Shown here: one piece after another, positions 1 through 12,389 of the stretch
How positions within the stretch are numbered: the first letter of the stretch is position 1
Layout of the letters: each line of letters opens with the position of its first letter
Origin: Solea solea
Lineage: Eukaryota; Chordata; Actinopteri; Pleuronectiformes; Soleidae
Direction of reading: 5' to 3'
Assembly: GCF_958295425.1 (NCBI RefSeq)
Contig: NC_081144.1
Span: forward strand, 21,676,853-21,740,852
DNA length: 64,000 nt
Translations under genes and position numbers: made by a program
The notes under the pieces: generated by a model
What the model was told of the DNA's origin: nothing
Databases searched by the model: none
What the model saw: only the letters and a program-made list of their open reading frames with translations

Positions 1-1243
1 ACACACGCCTCCGTAAAGATAAGGAGAGTGCTGGCACTTCTTTTTTCTCACGTCACACGCGGACGTGTCCGTGGTACATACAGAGGTTATTATACAGAGC
101 TGAAATTGCTGTTTTCTTATTGAATGGGTGTTTTATAAATATGTGTGTGTGTGTGAATGTTGCCTCCTGTCTTTGAATCCCATGATCCAGGAAAACAGAA
201 ACACTCTTAGAGGGATTTAAGAGCTTGTCGGTGACTTCTCTCCCTCAGTCAGACTCTTCTTTCTCATGCTGTTTTTAAATGCACTGACGGTGACCTACAC
301 ACTCCTACACACTCCTACACACACACAAACGCACACATGCGCGCGCTCGGATTCTCGTATAGTGGCGATAAACTGACATTTAAGCTGCGCTCCCCCTAGA
401 GTCACACACATCTGGAAGGGATTACACACCATTACAGGCTCTGTTTTATACACATGAATCATAAGTTCTACTTTTAGTCCGTTCCTCTGGTTTTGTTGTG
501 GTTTTGACGCTCCGTAATTACAGCCTTCCCTCGGATGCAAAATAACACACCTCCTCCTCTGTCATCAGGCTCGTTTTGGAGAAACTGGAGAGGGACGTAA
601 AGATATTTCTAGAAATGAATCTTCAAAGTGCTCATTTGATAAAATATAATGCTAACATTACTCTCTCTTATATGAACATTGATGTTTCGGGCGGTGGCCT
701 ATAGGTGAAATGATCTCTTCATCCCTCCTCCTCATCTGTCCATCTCCAGAGATTCAACGCTGACCGGTGAAGTGAAGCAGTGAAGGCTGCACCGGCTCCT
801 GATTCGGTGAAGTGAAGCTGTAGAGGCTTTCTGTTGGCAGGGCACTGCTTGTTAATATTTAATGAATTATAGAGTTAGTGACCCAAAGTTGTACAAGAGT
901 AAGTTGCACAACGTTAGACTTTGTAAATTCCTGCAAAGTCAGGAAGTGGTGCTTTCTTATACGATGATTACATTCGGCAGTTATGCAACATTGTGGAGGC
1001 CAGCTGCTGTTTAACAGCACAAGCAGCAAACATCACTCTCATATGACCATGTATACATCAATTATATACACATCACTGTGGTGTATTTACAAATAGACAT
1101 CACAGAAGTATTTTATGTATACACAAGCTTCATACCTGCCACTGTAGTGTTTTTTAGGTATACAGATCACTGAAATATTTGAATAGATACACATCACTGT
1201 TGTATTTTCCTTATACTCACTGTTTATACACCCATCACTGTAG

Positions 1244-1545
1244 TAGAGCTGCAACTAACTCTTATTTTCATAATCGATTCATCTGTTGATTATTTTCTCC
1301 AGTTATCTGTCAGAAAACGTTAAAAAACATTGATCAATGTTTGTCCAACCTGGAAATGATGATGTTCTTGAATGTCTTGTTTTGTCCACAAACCAAAATG
1401 ATTCAGTTTTATTGATTTCTTTGTTTTATGGAGCAAAGAAGCGAAGAAAATGGTCCCATTTGTTTTAATAATGAAAAAAGCTTCAAACCGATGAATCGAT
1501 TATCTAAATAGTTGACAATTAATTTGAGGAATTGTTTCAGCTCTA
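1244..1545. mobile_element. hAT-like non-autonomous element with intact 8-bp target duplication
   Basis: A 302-bp element with inverted ends TAGAGCTGCAAC and, at the other end, TTGTTTCAGCTCTA, flanked on both sides by the identical 8-bp CACTGTAG (1236-1243 and 1546-1553). An 8-bp duplication with TAG-starting inverted ends is typical of hAT elements. Internal ATCGATT-rich sequence matches a very common fish repeat. No transposase is encoded. Confidence 0.85.
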
Positions 1546-1824
1546 CACTGTAGTTCATTTACCACCTTTGTTGCCCCTGAAATGTTTTTAAATGCATCAC
1601 TTCCAGTATAAAACAGGACACTGCTATGGAAAGATGTGAAAAAGGCAAAGTTTTTATTCAGTCGTTACATTGTTCAGATGAATCAGGGTCATGTGGTGAG
1701 CAGGTCTTTTTCTTTTCTTTGTTTTTCAAATATGTTTCAGGTGAACATGTTGTTTATCCTTCACAGAGCCCTCTAGTGGTAGAATTATTGTGAGGGTTGT
1801 GGGGAGGGCAAGTTGAGACTTGTT

Positions 1825-1905
1825 TAGGGCTGTGACAGCGCAATTAAGGTTTAGTCAATTCAATTAATTGATAAAAGAATAGATAAAACATTAATAATAG
1901 TCATT
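1825..1905. mobile_element. hAT-like terminus fragment
   Basis: Begins TAGGGCTGTGACAG and continues with TTAATTGAT-rich sequence like the ends of the TAGGGCTGTC family. No opposite end was found, so this is a fragment at best. Confidence 0.4.
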
Positions 1906-3827
1906 TTTTTGAGTCTGAAACAGCAGTATGTTGATGAGTTGACAATTGTACAAGTAGGCTTTAATTGACATATTGGGACATTTTGAAATGTTATATGTTT
2001 TTATTCATTTTTCTAATAAATATCCATCTTCAGTTGGTGTTTTTGTTTGTTTGTAGAAATGTGCTGTTGACGGCTTTTCTCATGAAAAGGTGAAAAAGTT
2101 AAATCCCAGCCCACACACCCACAGTGTGTGTGTCTGTGTGAGTGCAAACACAATCATATATCCGAAGCTTGTCGCAGGTGGACGTCTAAATCAAAGCAGC
2201 TCTGCAGGAAGTGGCTTCTTGTGTCTGAAGTTCTCATTACTGTCAAGAGGAAGCTTGACGTCTGTTCAGGTTGCGATGGTTGGAGTTAGTCGCGGTAGTA
2301 AAGATGAAAGCTGCAACTCTAAAGGTTATTAGCAGAGAAATGTCCTCTGCGGCTCTGTAGTGTTCTGTGTCTGCAGCTTCAACATCTGTCACGACAGAGA
2401 GGATCGAAGGTGTCGATCCGTACTCCTATGTTTCATTAGAAAACAGTGTTTTCATATAAAAACACTCAGTGTATGGATTAGCGTCTCAGCACTGTGTCAG
2501 AAGTAATCTGTGTTCGGACTAACACATCCAAAACACACGTCATGTGACTGTGAAGCAACAGTGGTTAAAACCAAGACGCTGAAAATAACCGTTTCATCTA
2601 CAGCTGATGATGAAAAGAGGATAAGGAGAATCCGGAGCAGCGTTTCTGCATTTTTAAATGAAAACAGGGTAATGTGGATTCACTGTAGCCTTCAGACTAC
2701 ACATGTTTAGCAGCTTCACACTGTGTGATTGATGTGTTGCATATAAACAGCTGTATGCACAGCTGGAAGTCATCTCTCTGGTGACAAAAGCACAACACAC
2801 TGATCAATCCCCGCACTGTCACTGTACCCAGCTTTTAATATTGTAGTTTTTTTGACTCTATACATCTTTTCCTGTATATATCATGCAGTCAAACTGCTCT
2901 TTTGTGCAATGTGACTGGACAACAACATTCTCCCTGTTTCTCCCTTGTTTGTCTCAATCGAGGCTCTAACCACCTCCCTTTTCTTTTGCCCCCTCTCGTC
3001 CTATCAGTTGAAGTAGGTTTCAAGTCTCTTCCTCTTTAATTGACCGAGCAATTTTATCAAATCCATCCATTATTACTGTAAAACTAAGAAAAAGTCTATA
3101 GACTGTATACTGACTGTGATGATACACAAACTAAAAGAGACAACTATGGAGGATAGTGTGTGGTTGCCATGGAGATGACCGAAACCTTTCACAGAAGCAA
3201 ATCCTGAAACATTGCATGATTATTAACGTTGTTATGGGTTATGAGTACACAAACAAATTGACATTCAATATTTTAAAGATTGACATAATATTCGACCTGT
3301 CATTTCAACCATAGTCTCAATAAAATTGTTCCTGCTCTATGAACACCACGTTGCACTTTGTGGTTATGACTAATGATTAAACTTATATTTAAAACCATTA
3401 TTTCTCATCCTCTGACCATGACCTGACATACTGCACGCCTCCTTTTAAAATAATTTGCTTCTTTGTCTTGGAGCTCTGAATGGCCACAGTCACAGTAAAT
3501 TTATACTTGACTAAGTGAGATACTGATGGGAACATTTTGTCTTGAGCTGTTGTATCTAAATTCAATTTGCTTTGAACCCTCACTCTCTGTCTTATTTCAT
3601 GCTCTGCTGCCTTTTGTAAAGACCTGAAAGTGACTCAAATCTCATGGAGTTCTTGGAGCGAAAACAAGTTTGCCTCTGTTCTCAATATAGAGCACAAGTG
3701 TGAGGTTATAAATGGTAGTAGACTCTGTTTAGCCAGTAATCTGACCGAAGCCTCTTCAGATGAAGGTCTTTGCAAAATAAAGAGCAGAGACAGTTGTGTA
3801 TTTTTAAAAATAAAAATAATAATAATA

Positions 3828-3895
3828 GTAATAACTTAGATTTATAAAGCGCCTTTCCCCAAGAAACCCAAGGTTTCTGTACAGTTGAGAACAGA
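3828..3895. repeat. Interspersed repeat fragment
   Basis: The segment TTTATAAAGCGCCTTTC followed by CCCAAGG and TGTACAG resembles the end of a widespread fish repeat normally reading TTTATATAGCGCCTTTC. Only about 70 bp is recognisable. Confidence 0.45.
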
Positions 3896-4383
3896 TCTAC
3901 AGGCAACATGATAAAGGAACAGTAAATCTCTGCTTCTGCCAGTGCTTGAAGGTCAAACAGACATGATATCTCCCACCTTGAACAGACCGGACATTTGTTC
4001 TGTTACTGTGTCGGGACTGTTTGCAAACTTCTGTCCGTCCAAAAGAGGGAGTGACCTTGGACTGCAGCTGTTTGTCAGAAGTTGGCAGCATCTGGCTGTG
4101 CAGAGGGCTGAGGTGTTAAGGTGGTGGAGGGGAGTTAGGTGCACGGAGAGGAGAAATACTTATGTGCCAGGCAGGTCAGGCTGGCTTAGACAGAGGACAG
4201 GACTGTTCAATTTACACCTAAACCACAGTCTGCCAAGAACTCCACTCAAAACACCACACATTAATGTGTTCAAGGGAATCGTATGTGGTAACTTTGTGAG
4301 GATATGATAAATGTGTACGTGCTTGTCATTTTTACAGCCAACTCTCTGATACCGCACTAGTGCTGTCAACTAGAGGTTGACCG

Positions 4384-4505
4384 ACATTTAGCTTTGTTTT
4401 ACTAGAATAGGAGTAGTATTTTTTTTTTAAATTATGCTTCCCAACCTCAGTTTCCCTTGAGTCGAGAAATATCTTAATTCCTTTTTTGTTACGTGCCCAC
4501 CAGTG
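4384..4505. mobile_element. Palindromic MITE, truncated copy
   Basis: Shares CATTTAGCTTTG, ACTAGAATAGGAGTAG, CCCAACCTCAGTTTCCCTTG and TTACGTGCCCACCAGTGA with the copies at 44265, 53101, 54377 and 63863. It is cut off on the right by a compound TA/TG/CA microsatellite, so one arm is lost. Confidence 0.8.
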
Positions 4506-4640
4506 AATATATGTATATATATATATATATGTCTGTGTGTGTGTGTGTGTGTGTATCTATATATATATACACACACACACACTCACACATATGTATATAT
4601 ATACATATATATATACATACATATATTTACTGGTATACAT
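4506..4640. repeat. Compound (TA)n(TG)n(TA)n(CA)n microsatellite
   Basis: Alternating TA, TG and CA dinucleotide tracts of about 130 bp directly abut a truncated MITE. The alternating purine-pyrimidine composition is prone to Z-DNA and cruciform formation. The short open frames over it are artefacts. Confidence 0.9.
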
Positions 4641-6040
4641 GTGTGGCAGTAGCAGTGTACTGCAGACATAATTACATTTACAGGGTTCCTTGAATGCATC
4701 ACAAGTTTCTCTGAAAGTATCTCTGACCTCAACATGCTGTTGGCTCCGTATTGCTCACACATTATGTCATTAATCATTGGGAGAAAATCCTTGTAAACAC
4801 ATAGTAACAGTGGCCCTGAAATGAACAAATATAGCCACTCAACCATAATTTGTGCCAAGCTTGTTATTAACCAGTCGCAGACATGGCTGTGGAGCCTCCA
4901 GGGCGGTGCTCTGCGTCGCCACATGGTGTATGTCTGCCAATGCCCGAAGGTTTAAAATGTCCTATCGGAGCCAGTGAATCAGCTAAAATTATGAATCAGT
5001 CCACCTCATATTCAAACTGAACCTGAAACAGTAACAGTTGAACAGGTGCGTTAAGAGCAATTATATCAGTGGCTGATCCAGATGTGCAGATGTAACATGT
5101 TTTTCCACTTCCTGTTTTTGTTGTGTGTTTACTGCTCTCTGCAACTTTTTAACTATGGTGGTTGCAGTGGTAAACATGGTGGATAATATCCCTGCCAAGC
5201 AGTTTCTCCCTCTCTCTTAGGTGTACGTTCAGTCAAAAACAACTGTTTTGATTTTTTTAAATATAAACAAACACCTGTCACATTTAACCCATTGTTAAAT
5301 GAGTTCACACAACGCTGATTGGCTTCATATAACAGAGACTAAAGTTCACCTAAGGATACACACTGCAGTTTTAAAGCAATTACAAACATAAACAAACATG
5401 GTTACATTCAATTCCTGTCAATAAAATCTCCTAAATAAGACACAGTTATTAGGTTATACCATCAGATCCTTTCATAGGTCCAGTAAGTTTTAAAATCGTC
5501 AATTTCTCAAACTTACATGTATGATATTAGATTGTTTTCCACCCTTTGTGTTACTGTTGCTCTGCTGAAGGCCAATGTCATGTGAATAATAAAAACCAAT
5601 CAGTCATTCCTTCCTTCCTTCCCCCGTCCTTCATTCCAGCCACAAGAAAGCCACCAGAGCTGCAGAGGCAATGACAATAGAACTGGAGCATTTCCAATGC
5701 TTACCCAGGCAGATTCAAGCCGGTGTTGAGCTTAAGGTCAATGAGTAGGAAGGATGTCAAGTAATTACAGCCAAACATAGTGCAGACCTTGTGCCTTTAA
5801 AAAGCATTTCCTGGTAATATCGTGCAAGGGGGTCTGATAGAAAGGTACAGAACACATGGCCGACTGCAAAAACCAGCTGATGATGCATCATGTTCCATCA
5901 TGTTTGTGATGCCAGTTTATTTATTTCCAAACAACAATGTAAAGGACATTGCAAAAGACTTAAGAAACAGCGTAGCATTATTTGATTTCATGTCTCATGG
6001 TGGCATTCCCACACAGAGTGGTGCATTTTATGCAACAAAC

Positions 6041-6090
6041 AATTTCCCCTCGGGGATGAATAAAGTATTTCTATTCTATTCTACTACTAC
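6041..6090 (+). mobile_element. LINE-type 3' tail
   Basis: TTTCCCCTCGGGGATGAATA followed by AAGTATTTCTATTCTATTC and ACTACTAC is the familiar 3' end of a fish LINE of the L2/Maui-Rex kind, ending in short tandem repeats. Only the tail remains. Confidence 0.65.
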
Positions 6091-6394
6091 AACGAATGGA
6101 TTCTAGTCTGTACTAGTCTTTAGTAGGACTTTACAATTCTAATTACATTGATTTTGATTTTCCTGTCTATGTGCCTTCTTTGGCCAGTTACAGTTCTTTG
6201 GCTTTGTTCGTGTGTGTCTGTGTGAGTGGGCAGGGAGAGAAAACTAGTTCATCCATAGGTTTTGACATCCATAGGAACACAGCCCTTTCTGCCTTGAATG
6301 TGCAGGTTGTGTGAGGTTAAAATGCCAGTGAGCGTAAGAGCAAATGTTGTTTTCTGTCTCTTTGTGGCCCTGCGAGGAATCACTGGTGGTCACG

Positions 6395-6866
6395 TTAGGG
6401 TTGTAGTCAAGACCACCTAAACCGAGAACAAGTCGAGACCAAGACCACAGTGTATCGAGACCAAGACAAGACCAAGAGACTCGCAATTTACACGTTGCGC
6501 TGTGTTTTCTTTTGGAGGTATTTATGTACAAAGAGTCTTTGTGGTTCAGGTAACCAAATTTTATTATAGATGAATTGGCTGACATCTTCTCACGCCCTCC
6601 TCTCCTGTCACTCACATGCACTTTTGAGTTTGAAAGGGGGCGGGAGGCGTGACAGCCATTAACGGTGACAAACATTTCAAATGATAAATGAGTCAAGTTA
6701 TTGGTTGTACCCGAAGCAATACCATTTATGCAAAATCACAGTAATGATATTAACAAGTTAATCCAAAAATGCACAGGCAATTTATTAATATCCCCACAGT
6801 TGTGGTCTTGAAATAAAATCCCGAGTCCACTTTGTCCCAGACCGAGACAAGACCGAAAAAATTTGA
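6395..6866. mobile_element. MITE-like repeat with GAGACCAAGAC motifs
   Basis: The left part carries repeated GAGACCAAGAC motifs (6430-6480) and the right part carries CCCAGACCGAGACAAGACC with the same pentamer theme (6836-6855). Such GAGACC-rich ends flank a common non-autonomous fish repeat. The boundaries are approximate. Confidence 0.5.
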
Positions 6867-8229
6867 CAATGGGCTCATCTGTACTCTTACATACTGGACC
6901 TTTAAAGCATCATAATCTGAGTGAGATTTTATCCTGATATGATTCCCGGCTTTGTGTGACAATGGGCTCATTATGCTGAAGCTGAAGAGGACTTGACATA
7001 TTATTGTGCTGCATTGAACACAATAAATCAGTGCCTCATTAAAGCTCTCACAGCAGCCAAAGATAAACGCTACAGAGACAGAGATGCAGTGGGTGGGAAG
7101 CAGTGCCACATCTCATTTTTAGTGATCTCAGCACATTCACTGTGTTATTATGTAATCATGTCAGATTCACACAACTATTTGTATTTACTGCTTCTATTTT
7201 TAAACTGTCCGCACTTCCTGTCCAGTCTGAGTCGTAAGTCATGATGCGATACGCGATCAAGGTTTCTATACTACATCACAACACAGTTGTTCTCTTGATG
7301 TGTTGCCAGGCAATCATGACGATACATCAGCACTGGTTGAAAAGTGCTCCTGCTGATTTTCTCTATGGACTTTGGTCTATTATTCTGGGTGAACTTCAGT
7401 ATCAGGATAAATCCATCACAGTGAATCAGGTGTTTCAGACGGATGCTTCTCTTTTGTCTTTCCTTTTTCCCCCTCTCAATCTATTAAAAACCCTGTTTGT
7501 GTGCATTGAGATTTGAACGATTTTAAGATGCAGGAAAGATGCATGTTCCCTCCTGTAAATGTTATCACTCTGCTCTGGAAAGTCTTTTCAGTTTGAAAGA
7601 TGTTGATGTTTATTTTCATGTTCAAAAACACACAGTGTGCTTCCTCCTCACAGAGACAAGTTTTGCATTCATTTCAAAATAATAACTCGGCGCTCCCATT
7701 GGCTGCTCTTCTACACCGACTCTGCACACAGATCCTTTCCAGTGCTCTAGCTCTGACAGAAACTTCCTATCCTGCAAAGAAACCTTAAGAAAATTAAAGA
7801 GTTTAGAAGAGAGCCAGACAAGAAATTCTAAAATAATGTCTGAAAAATATATACATATGTATATACATACATCCACATATACATATTTGTATTATGATAC
7901 ATACTATTCATATATACAATGGTATTTCATTAAAAAAAAAAATCGACCAGCTCACACCTTTAAATGTAAGACACATGCTTTTCATGGTTGTGCGTACTCA
8001 TTTTAAATGAACATAAAAATGATTCTGTCAGATTGCCTATAGGTTGTGCTGAAATAAATGATATATGACACTCTATATTACCCACTCTTAAAGCCTCGGT
8101 ATATACGTTTTAACATAGTAATGGAAAAAAGCAGCCTAAATGCTCTGTGTTCTAAGGGTTAATCAATCAGACAACACATCAAACATCAAAGTGTGTTTGC
8201 AATAGACATATAAACATCAAATCAATGTA

Positions 8230-8297
8230 TATTGAACCTACATTATAGGAAATGATATTGCGATATATATTATTGAATCATTGCCTATGCAGCCCTA
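8230..8297. mobile_element. hAT-like terminus fragment
   Basis: Ends in GCAGCCCTA preceded by TGCGATATATATTATTGAATC, the reverse of a TAGGGCTG terminus with cis-terminal GATATTG motifs. The opposite end was not located. Confidence 0.5.
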
Positions 8298-9159
8298 CAC
8301 TGCACATCAAACAACTCCACTTCAAAAATCCTTAAATAACCCTTTAAAGAGTCTGTATCTTACATACTCTATTGGTTAAAATAGCTATTTTGAGTGTGTG
8401 TCCCATATCTTTATTTATATAAGCAGAGAGCTCAGATGTACAGTATATAGGTCACTAGATTTATAGTCTACTACTCTCCATCAACTGCTGGTTTGTTTGT
8501 ATGTTTGCCACATCGACTGAAGGAGAAGCTTCTTAAATTACAGCCCTCAGATTAGTGCTTATGTGACTCACTGGAAAAAAAGGCTTCTTCTTCTCCACTC
8601 TCTCCATTCATTACATTTCGATGTTAATTTTTTTGCATCCTCATCATGTTTCAATGGGTAGGAGGCATGCAAGGCATTAAAATCACCCAGCAATGTGTTA
8701 ACCTTTGCCATTTAACTCCATTAAGAAGGTATTTTTCAGTCATTAAACTATTAATAATATTCATTCTCCGTGTGCAAAGTGAAATTTTTCAGGAATGATC
8801 ACCACTTGGTCAGAACTTGCCACTTTAACCAAAAACAAACATCCAAACATGATGTTATGATGTTTTCCATCATCCACATACAGTTTTGTCGCTCAAGGAG
8901 CTCTCATTCATCATCTCTGGCAGGCCGTCTGCATGAAATGTAAAAATTAAAGGCCACGTTCTATTTCTACAAAGGTCTGGGGCGAGATCCATTTGGAAAT
9001 GCTTTGAATGAGTGATCCACAGAGCAGCCGCCTCATCATTGACGAAATGTTTTGGCAAAAACTATAAATGGGAGTTTCCCTTTAACCCCCATATTTTATT
9101 TTACTGTTGTTTTTAACCACAACTGGAAAGCAGGCTGAGCGTGTCGGAGCCATATATCT

Positions 9160-9166
9160 ATGTATG

Positions 9167-9209
<43 letters not shown>

Positions 9210-9228
9210 GTGTATATATATGTATATG

Positions 9229-9279
<51 letters not shown>
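9160..9279. repeat. (TA)n microsatellite with GTATA interruptions
   Basis: About 120 bp of TA dinucleotides with TG and GTATA interruptions immediately precedes a hAT-like element. Both strands give short Tyr/Ile-rich frames of no meaning. Confidence 0.95.
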
Positions 9280-9282
<3 letters not shown>

Positions 9283-9860
9283 TGCTGTCAAACGATTAAA
9301 ATATTTAATCGCGATTAATCGCAATTAATCGCACGTTTTTATCTATTCTAAATGTCCCTTGATTGACAGAGGCTGTGTATCAGCCTGCAGTGCTGTGAAT
9401 AAAGTGTCGTTCTTTAATGTGTTGTTGCCGTAATGAGCTAATCCGAGCTAAAGGAGCTAGCGGTCTTCGGTGGTCTCCTTACTACAGTTCGGGGGTCTGG
9501 CAGCTTGGTTGGTAACACTGCATACATCATTACTTGGATGTGGGGAGTGTGTCGACAAATGATCCAGGCTGCGTTGGAAACGGAGCGCCCGCTTGGAGAC
9601 GGAGAAGCGCACAGCGCTCGCCATCCACTCAAAACGTAACGTTAGCGTGTGCAACGTGCCTGTTGTTTTGTTTCCAGTCTAGCTAGATCCGGTGTGGTGT
9701 TGTAGTTTTTCTAACATTACTAGTTGTTGCAACAGCATGTGAAAAAAACTACAAAGTTTGCTAGGCCAAAAAGATTTTTAATTTTGCGCCAAAAAAATTG
9801 ACACCGTTAAAATGGGTTAGCGTTAACACCGTTAATTACGCGTTTAACTAAACAGCACTA
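9280..9860. mobile_element. hAT-like non-autonomous element in a TA array
   Basis: A 581-bp element with ends TAGTGCTGTCAAACGATT and AACTAAACAGCACTA, flanked on both sides by ATATATAT. The target copies sit in a microsatellite, so the 8-bp duplication is consistent with hAT but not decisive. Terminal GATTAATCGC motifs are repeated inside both ends. The middle is GC-richer unique sequence without transposase similarity. Confidence 0.8.
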
Positions 9861-9889
9861 ATATATATATATGTATATATATATTTATG

Positions 9890-9922
<33 letters not shown>

Positions 9923-10034
9923 GAATGTATACATATATTTGTGTATAGATGTATGGATATATGTATGCATGTATATGTATGTGTGTATATATATATGTTT
10001 GTATATCTATGTATGTATATATATATATATATGC

Positions 10035-10067
<33 letters not shown>

Positions 10068-10085
10068 TATGTATATATACTGTAC
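9861..10085. repeat. (TA)n/(TG)n compound microsatellite between two hAT-like elements
   Basis: 225 bp of TA, TATG and CATA units link the hAT-like element ending at 9860 to the one starting at 10094. Confidence 0.9.
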
Positions 10086-10093
10086 ATAAATAT

Positions 10094-10474
10094 TAGGGCT
10101 GTCAAAAGATTAAAATTTTTAATCAGATTAATCAAAGGGTAGCTGTGGATTAATCATGATTAATCACGATTAATTACCATACGTAAATATGGCAGAAAAT
10201 TCTCAGTTTCTCTTTATATTGTTGTAGGAACGGCCGACAGTCTCTTGCAATCCATTTGGCAATTGTGTTAGTCAAGTTGTCAGAGGTAGACTTACTTATT
10301 CCCCTGCGTTCGGTGAGCGTGGTGTTGATCTCAGCCATAAGCCACGAGTAGTGCAGAGTGGGTAGAATTGTGGGAAATATGGGGCGGGTCATTGCGTTAT
10401 GCGTTAAAAAAAATTACCGCGTTAATTCCACAAATTAATCACCCTGCGTTAACGCGTTAATTTTGACAGCCCTA
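10094..10474. mobile_element. hAT-like non-autonomous element with intact 8-bp target duplication
   Basis: A 381-bp element with ends TAGGGCTGTCAAAAGATT and TTAATTTTGACAGCCCTA, flanked by identical ATAAATAT copies (10086-10093 and 10475-10482). Subterminal GATTAATC and GCGTTAA motifs are repeated near both ends. Non-coding. The end sequence is close to but distinct from that of the element at 9280. Confidence 0.88.
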
Positions 10475-10478
10475 ATAA

Positions 10479-10511
<33 letters not shown>

Positions 10512-11429
10512 CATATGAAAAATAATTGAAAGGCAGTAAAGGTAAATGTGTCTCCTGCACAGATGCATAACTATAATTCAAAGCCTAACGTGATCATTTC
10601 ATGTCTGCGTTGCATCATATAAGGCACCTGCTGATGACACACTTGTTCCTGTGGTGTGACGTGTTTCAGTCTGCTGCTGTAGTTGATGGAGGGAAGAAAG
10701 AAGAGATATTTGGGGGAGGGGGTGGGGGGCCCTTTGTATGCGACGCCCAGTCAGGCAATGACATGTAAGAGAGGCAACCGGTTCGAAGTGATGGAGCGTT
10801 CACATGGCACAGGAGGTTTGATGTCGCCTGTGAGCGACAGAGAGGATTCAGCTGACGTGAAGCATTTGGGTTTTTACATGTGTGAGGAAAAAAGAGACAA
10901 TGGACACATTAAAATAGCACAAACTGCACAAAGAAGTGTTTGCAGGCAGATTGGTGGGATGATGCCCTCCAACCTTTGGCCCACTCAGCTTCTTACGCGG
11001 AGCAGAGGGAGCGGTTGCAGGCCTCGGTTCCTGTGTGGTTATATTTAGCCGTGAACAGATGCAGTGCACTGGGGTGGAACACACACTGCCTCTGCTAGCC
11101 TTAATGTGAGTGTGCGAGTCTTTGTCTGTGAGTCTTGTAAAAAAACGGTCCTCCCATCATGCACTGCTGACTCTGACTCAGCAGCGCAGCACTGAAGAAC
11201 TGGGTCAGAACGTTGTATACTGAAAATGAAGACTGGAACAATATGTCACGATTTGATTGTACCACAATGCGTGGGTGCTGGTTCGGTCCGTATCGCAATT
11301 CAGATTTATTGCAATTTTGTGAGCCTTCAAATGAACGTCCTTCAAATACTTACTAGGGAAAACTGGCAACTGCTACTTTGAACCACTTCTGTTCATCAAG
11401 CCAGTTGAAATATCATTGATCTGGGGGAG

Positions 11430-11523
11430 TGAACTACTTGCAGATCCTCGATGAACAAAATAGTTGTCGATTAATTTAGTAATCGATGAATAATCGATTG
11501 ATCTATTAATTGTTTCAGCTCTA
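11430..11523. mobile_element. hAT-like terminus fragment (same family as 1244-1545)
   Basis: Contains AATCGATGAATAATCGATTG and ends ATTGTTTCAGCTCTA, matching the right end of the complete element at 1244-1545. The left part is missing. Confidence 0.7.
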
Positions 11524-12343
11524 ATCCTATCCTCACGGAAACGGAACATTTCCTTTTTTTGGAACAACTGGTCCAAAGCTCTTTGGTGGACCTCACTCTG
11601 TGATTGTTGTTTTTTCCTCTCCACCCTCACAACACTGATTGCAGGGCCTATATACAATGTATGTGTCTGTTTGAGGGACCTCACCACCACAGTAATGGCT
11701 GCCTAATAGCTGCAGCGGCTTTTTCACACCAACGGAGCCCAGAGGAGCCCCATCAGTAGCTAAGAGCAGGAGTTGATTAGTTTTGTCTGTTCCATCCCTC
11801 CCTGCGTTCACCTCTCTCAGACAGCATCTCCGTATATTGCCAGATAATGCAGAGTTAAATGCTCTCATGTGTAACTGGAGAGTGCAGTGTTGACTGGCGG
11901 GATGTCCTGAGAGCCACAGGAAGCTGCTGGAACAATGGAATTTACTGTTTAAGAAACAGCATTTCCAGTTCCTACTCTGCGGTCATTATTTGGAATTGGT
12001 CAGTCAGAGGAAATACAATATTATTTGTCCTGAGGAGGAAATGCCTCCTCTTTGTGTTTGTGTTGAGCTCCCGGGTGTTATCAGCTTCACATGGTTCGGG
12101 AGCTGCAGCGGCTGCATTATAGGACATTTAAGGATTTAGTAGGTGACTCAGTGGAAATGTAACTGCAATGGAGAACCCATGTGTCTGTGTGTAATTGTAC
12201 AGTAACTCCACAGCAGAGGGAAAGATGCAGACGGAGTGGTGCCTTCTTAATCTGTATGTGATCACAGAGAGAGAACAGTGGAATCCCAGAATGATCCCTG
12301 TTTTGTGGAGGAAGTCTTTTTATAACAGTGAGCATATGATGAG

Positions 12344-12344
<1 letters not shown>

Positions 12345-12384
<40 letters not shown>
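12345..12384. repeat. (TA)n microsatellite
   Basis: About 20 uninterrupted TA units. Confidence 0.95.

Positions 12385-12389
<5 letters not shown>

Noticed and set aside
3942..4307. Plus-strand frame of 121 codons
   Set aside because: Non-repetitive but with no recognisable domain, overlapping frames on the other strand, and no splice or promoter context; probably chance.
9082..10142. Tyr/Ile-rich frames on both strands
   Set aside because: Translations of TA and TG microsatellites.
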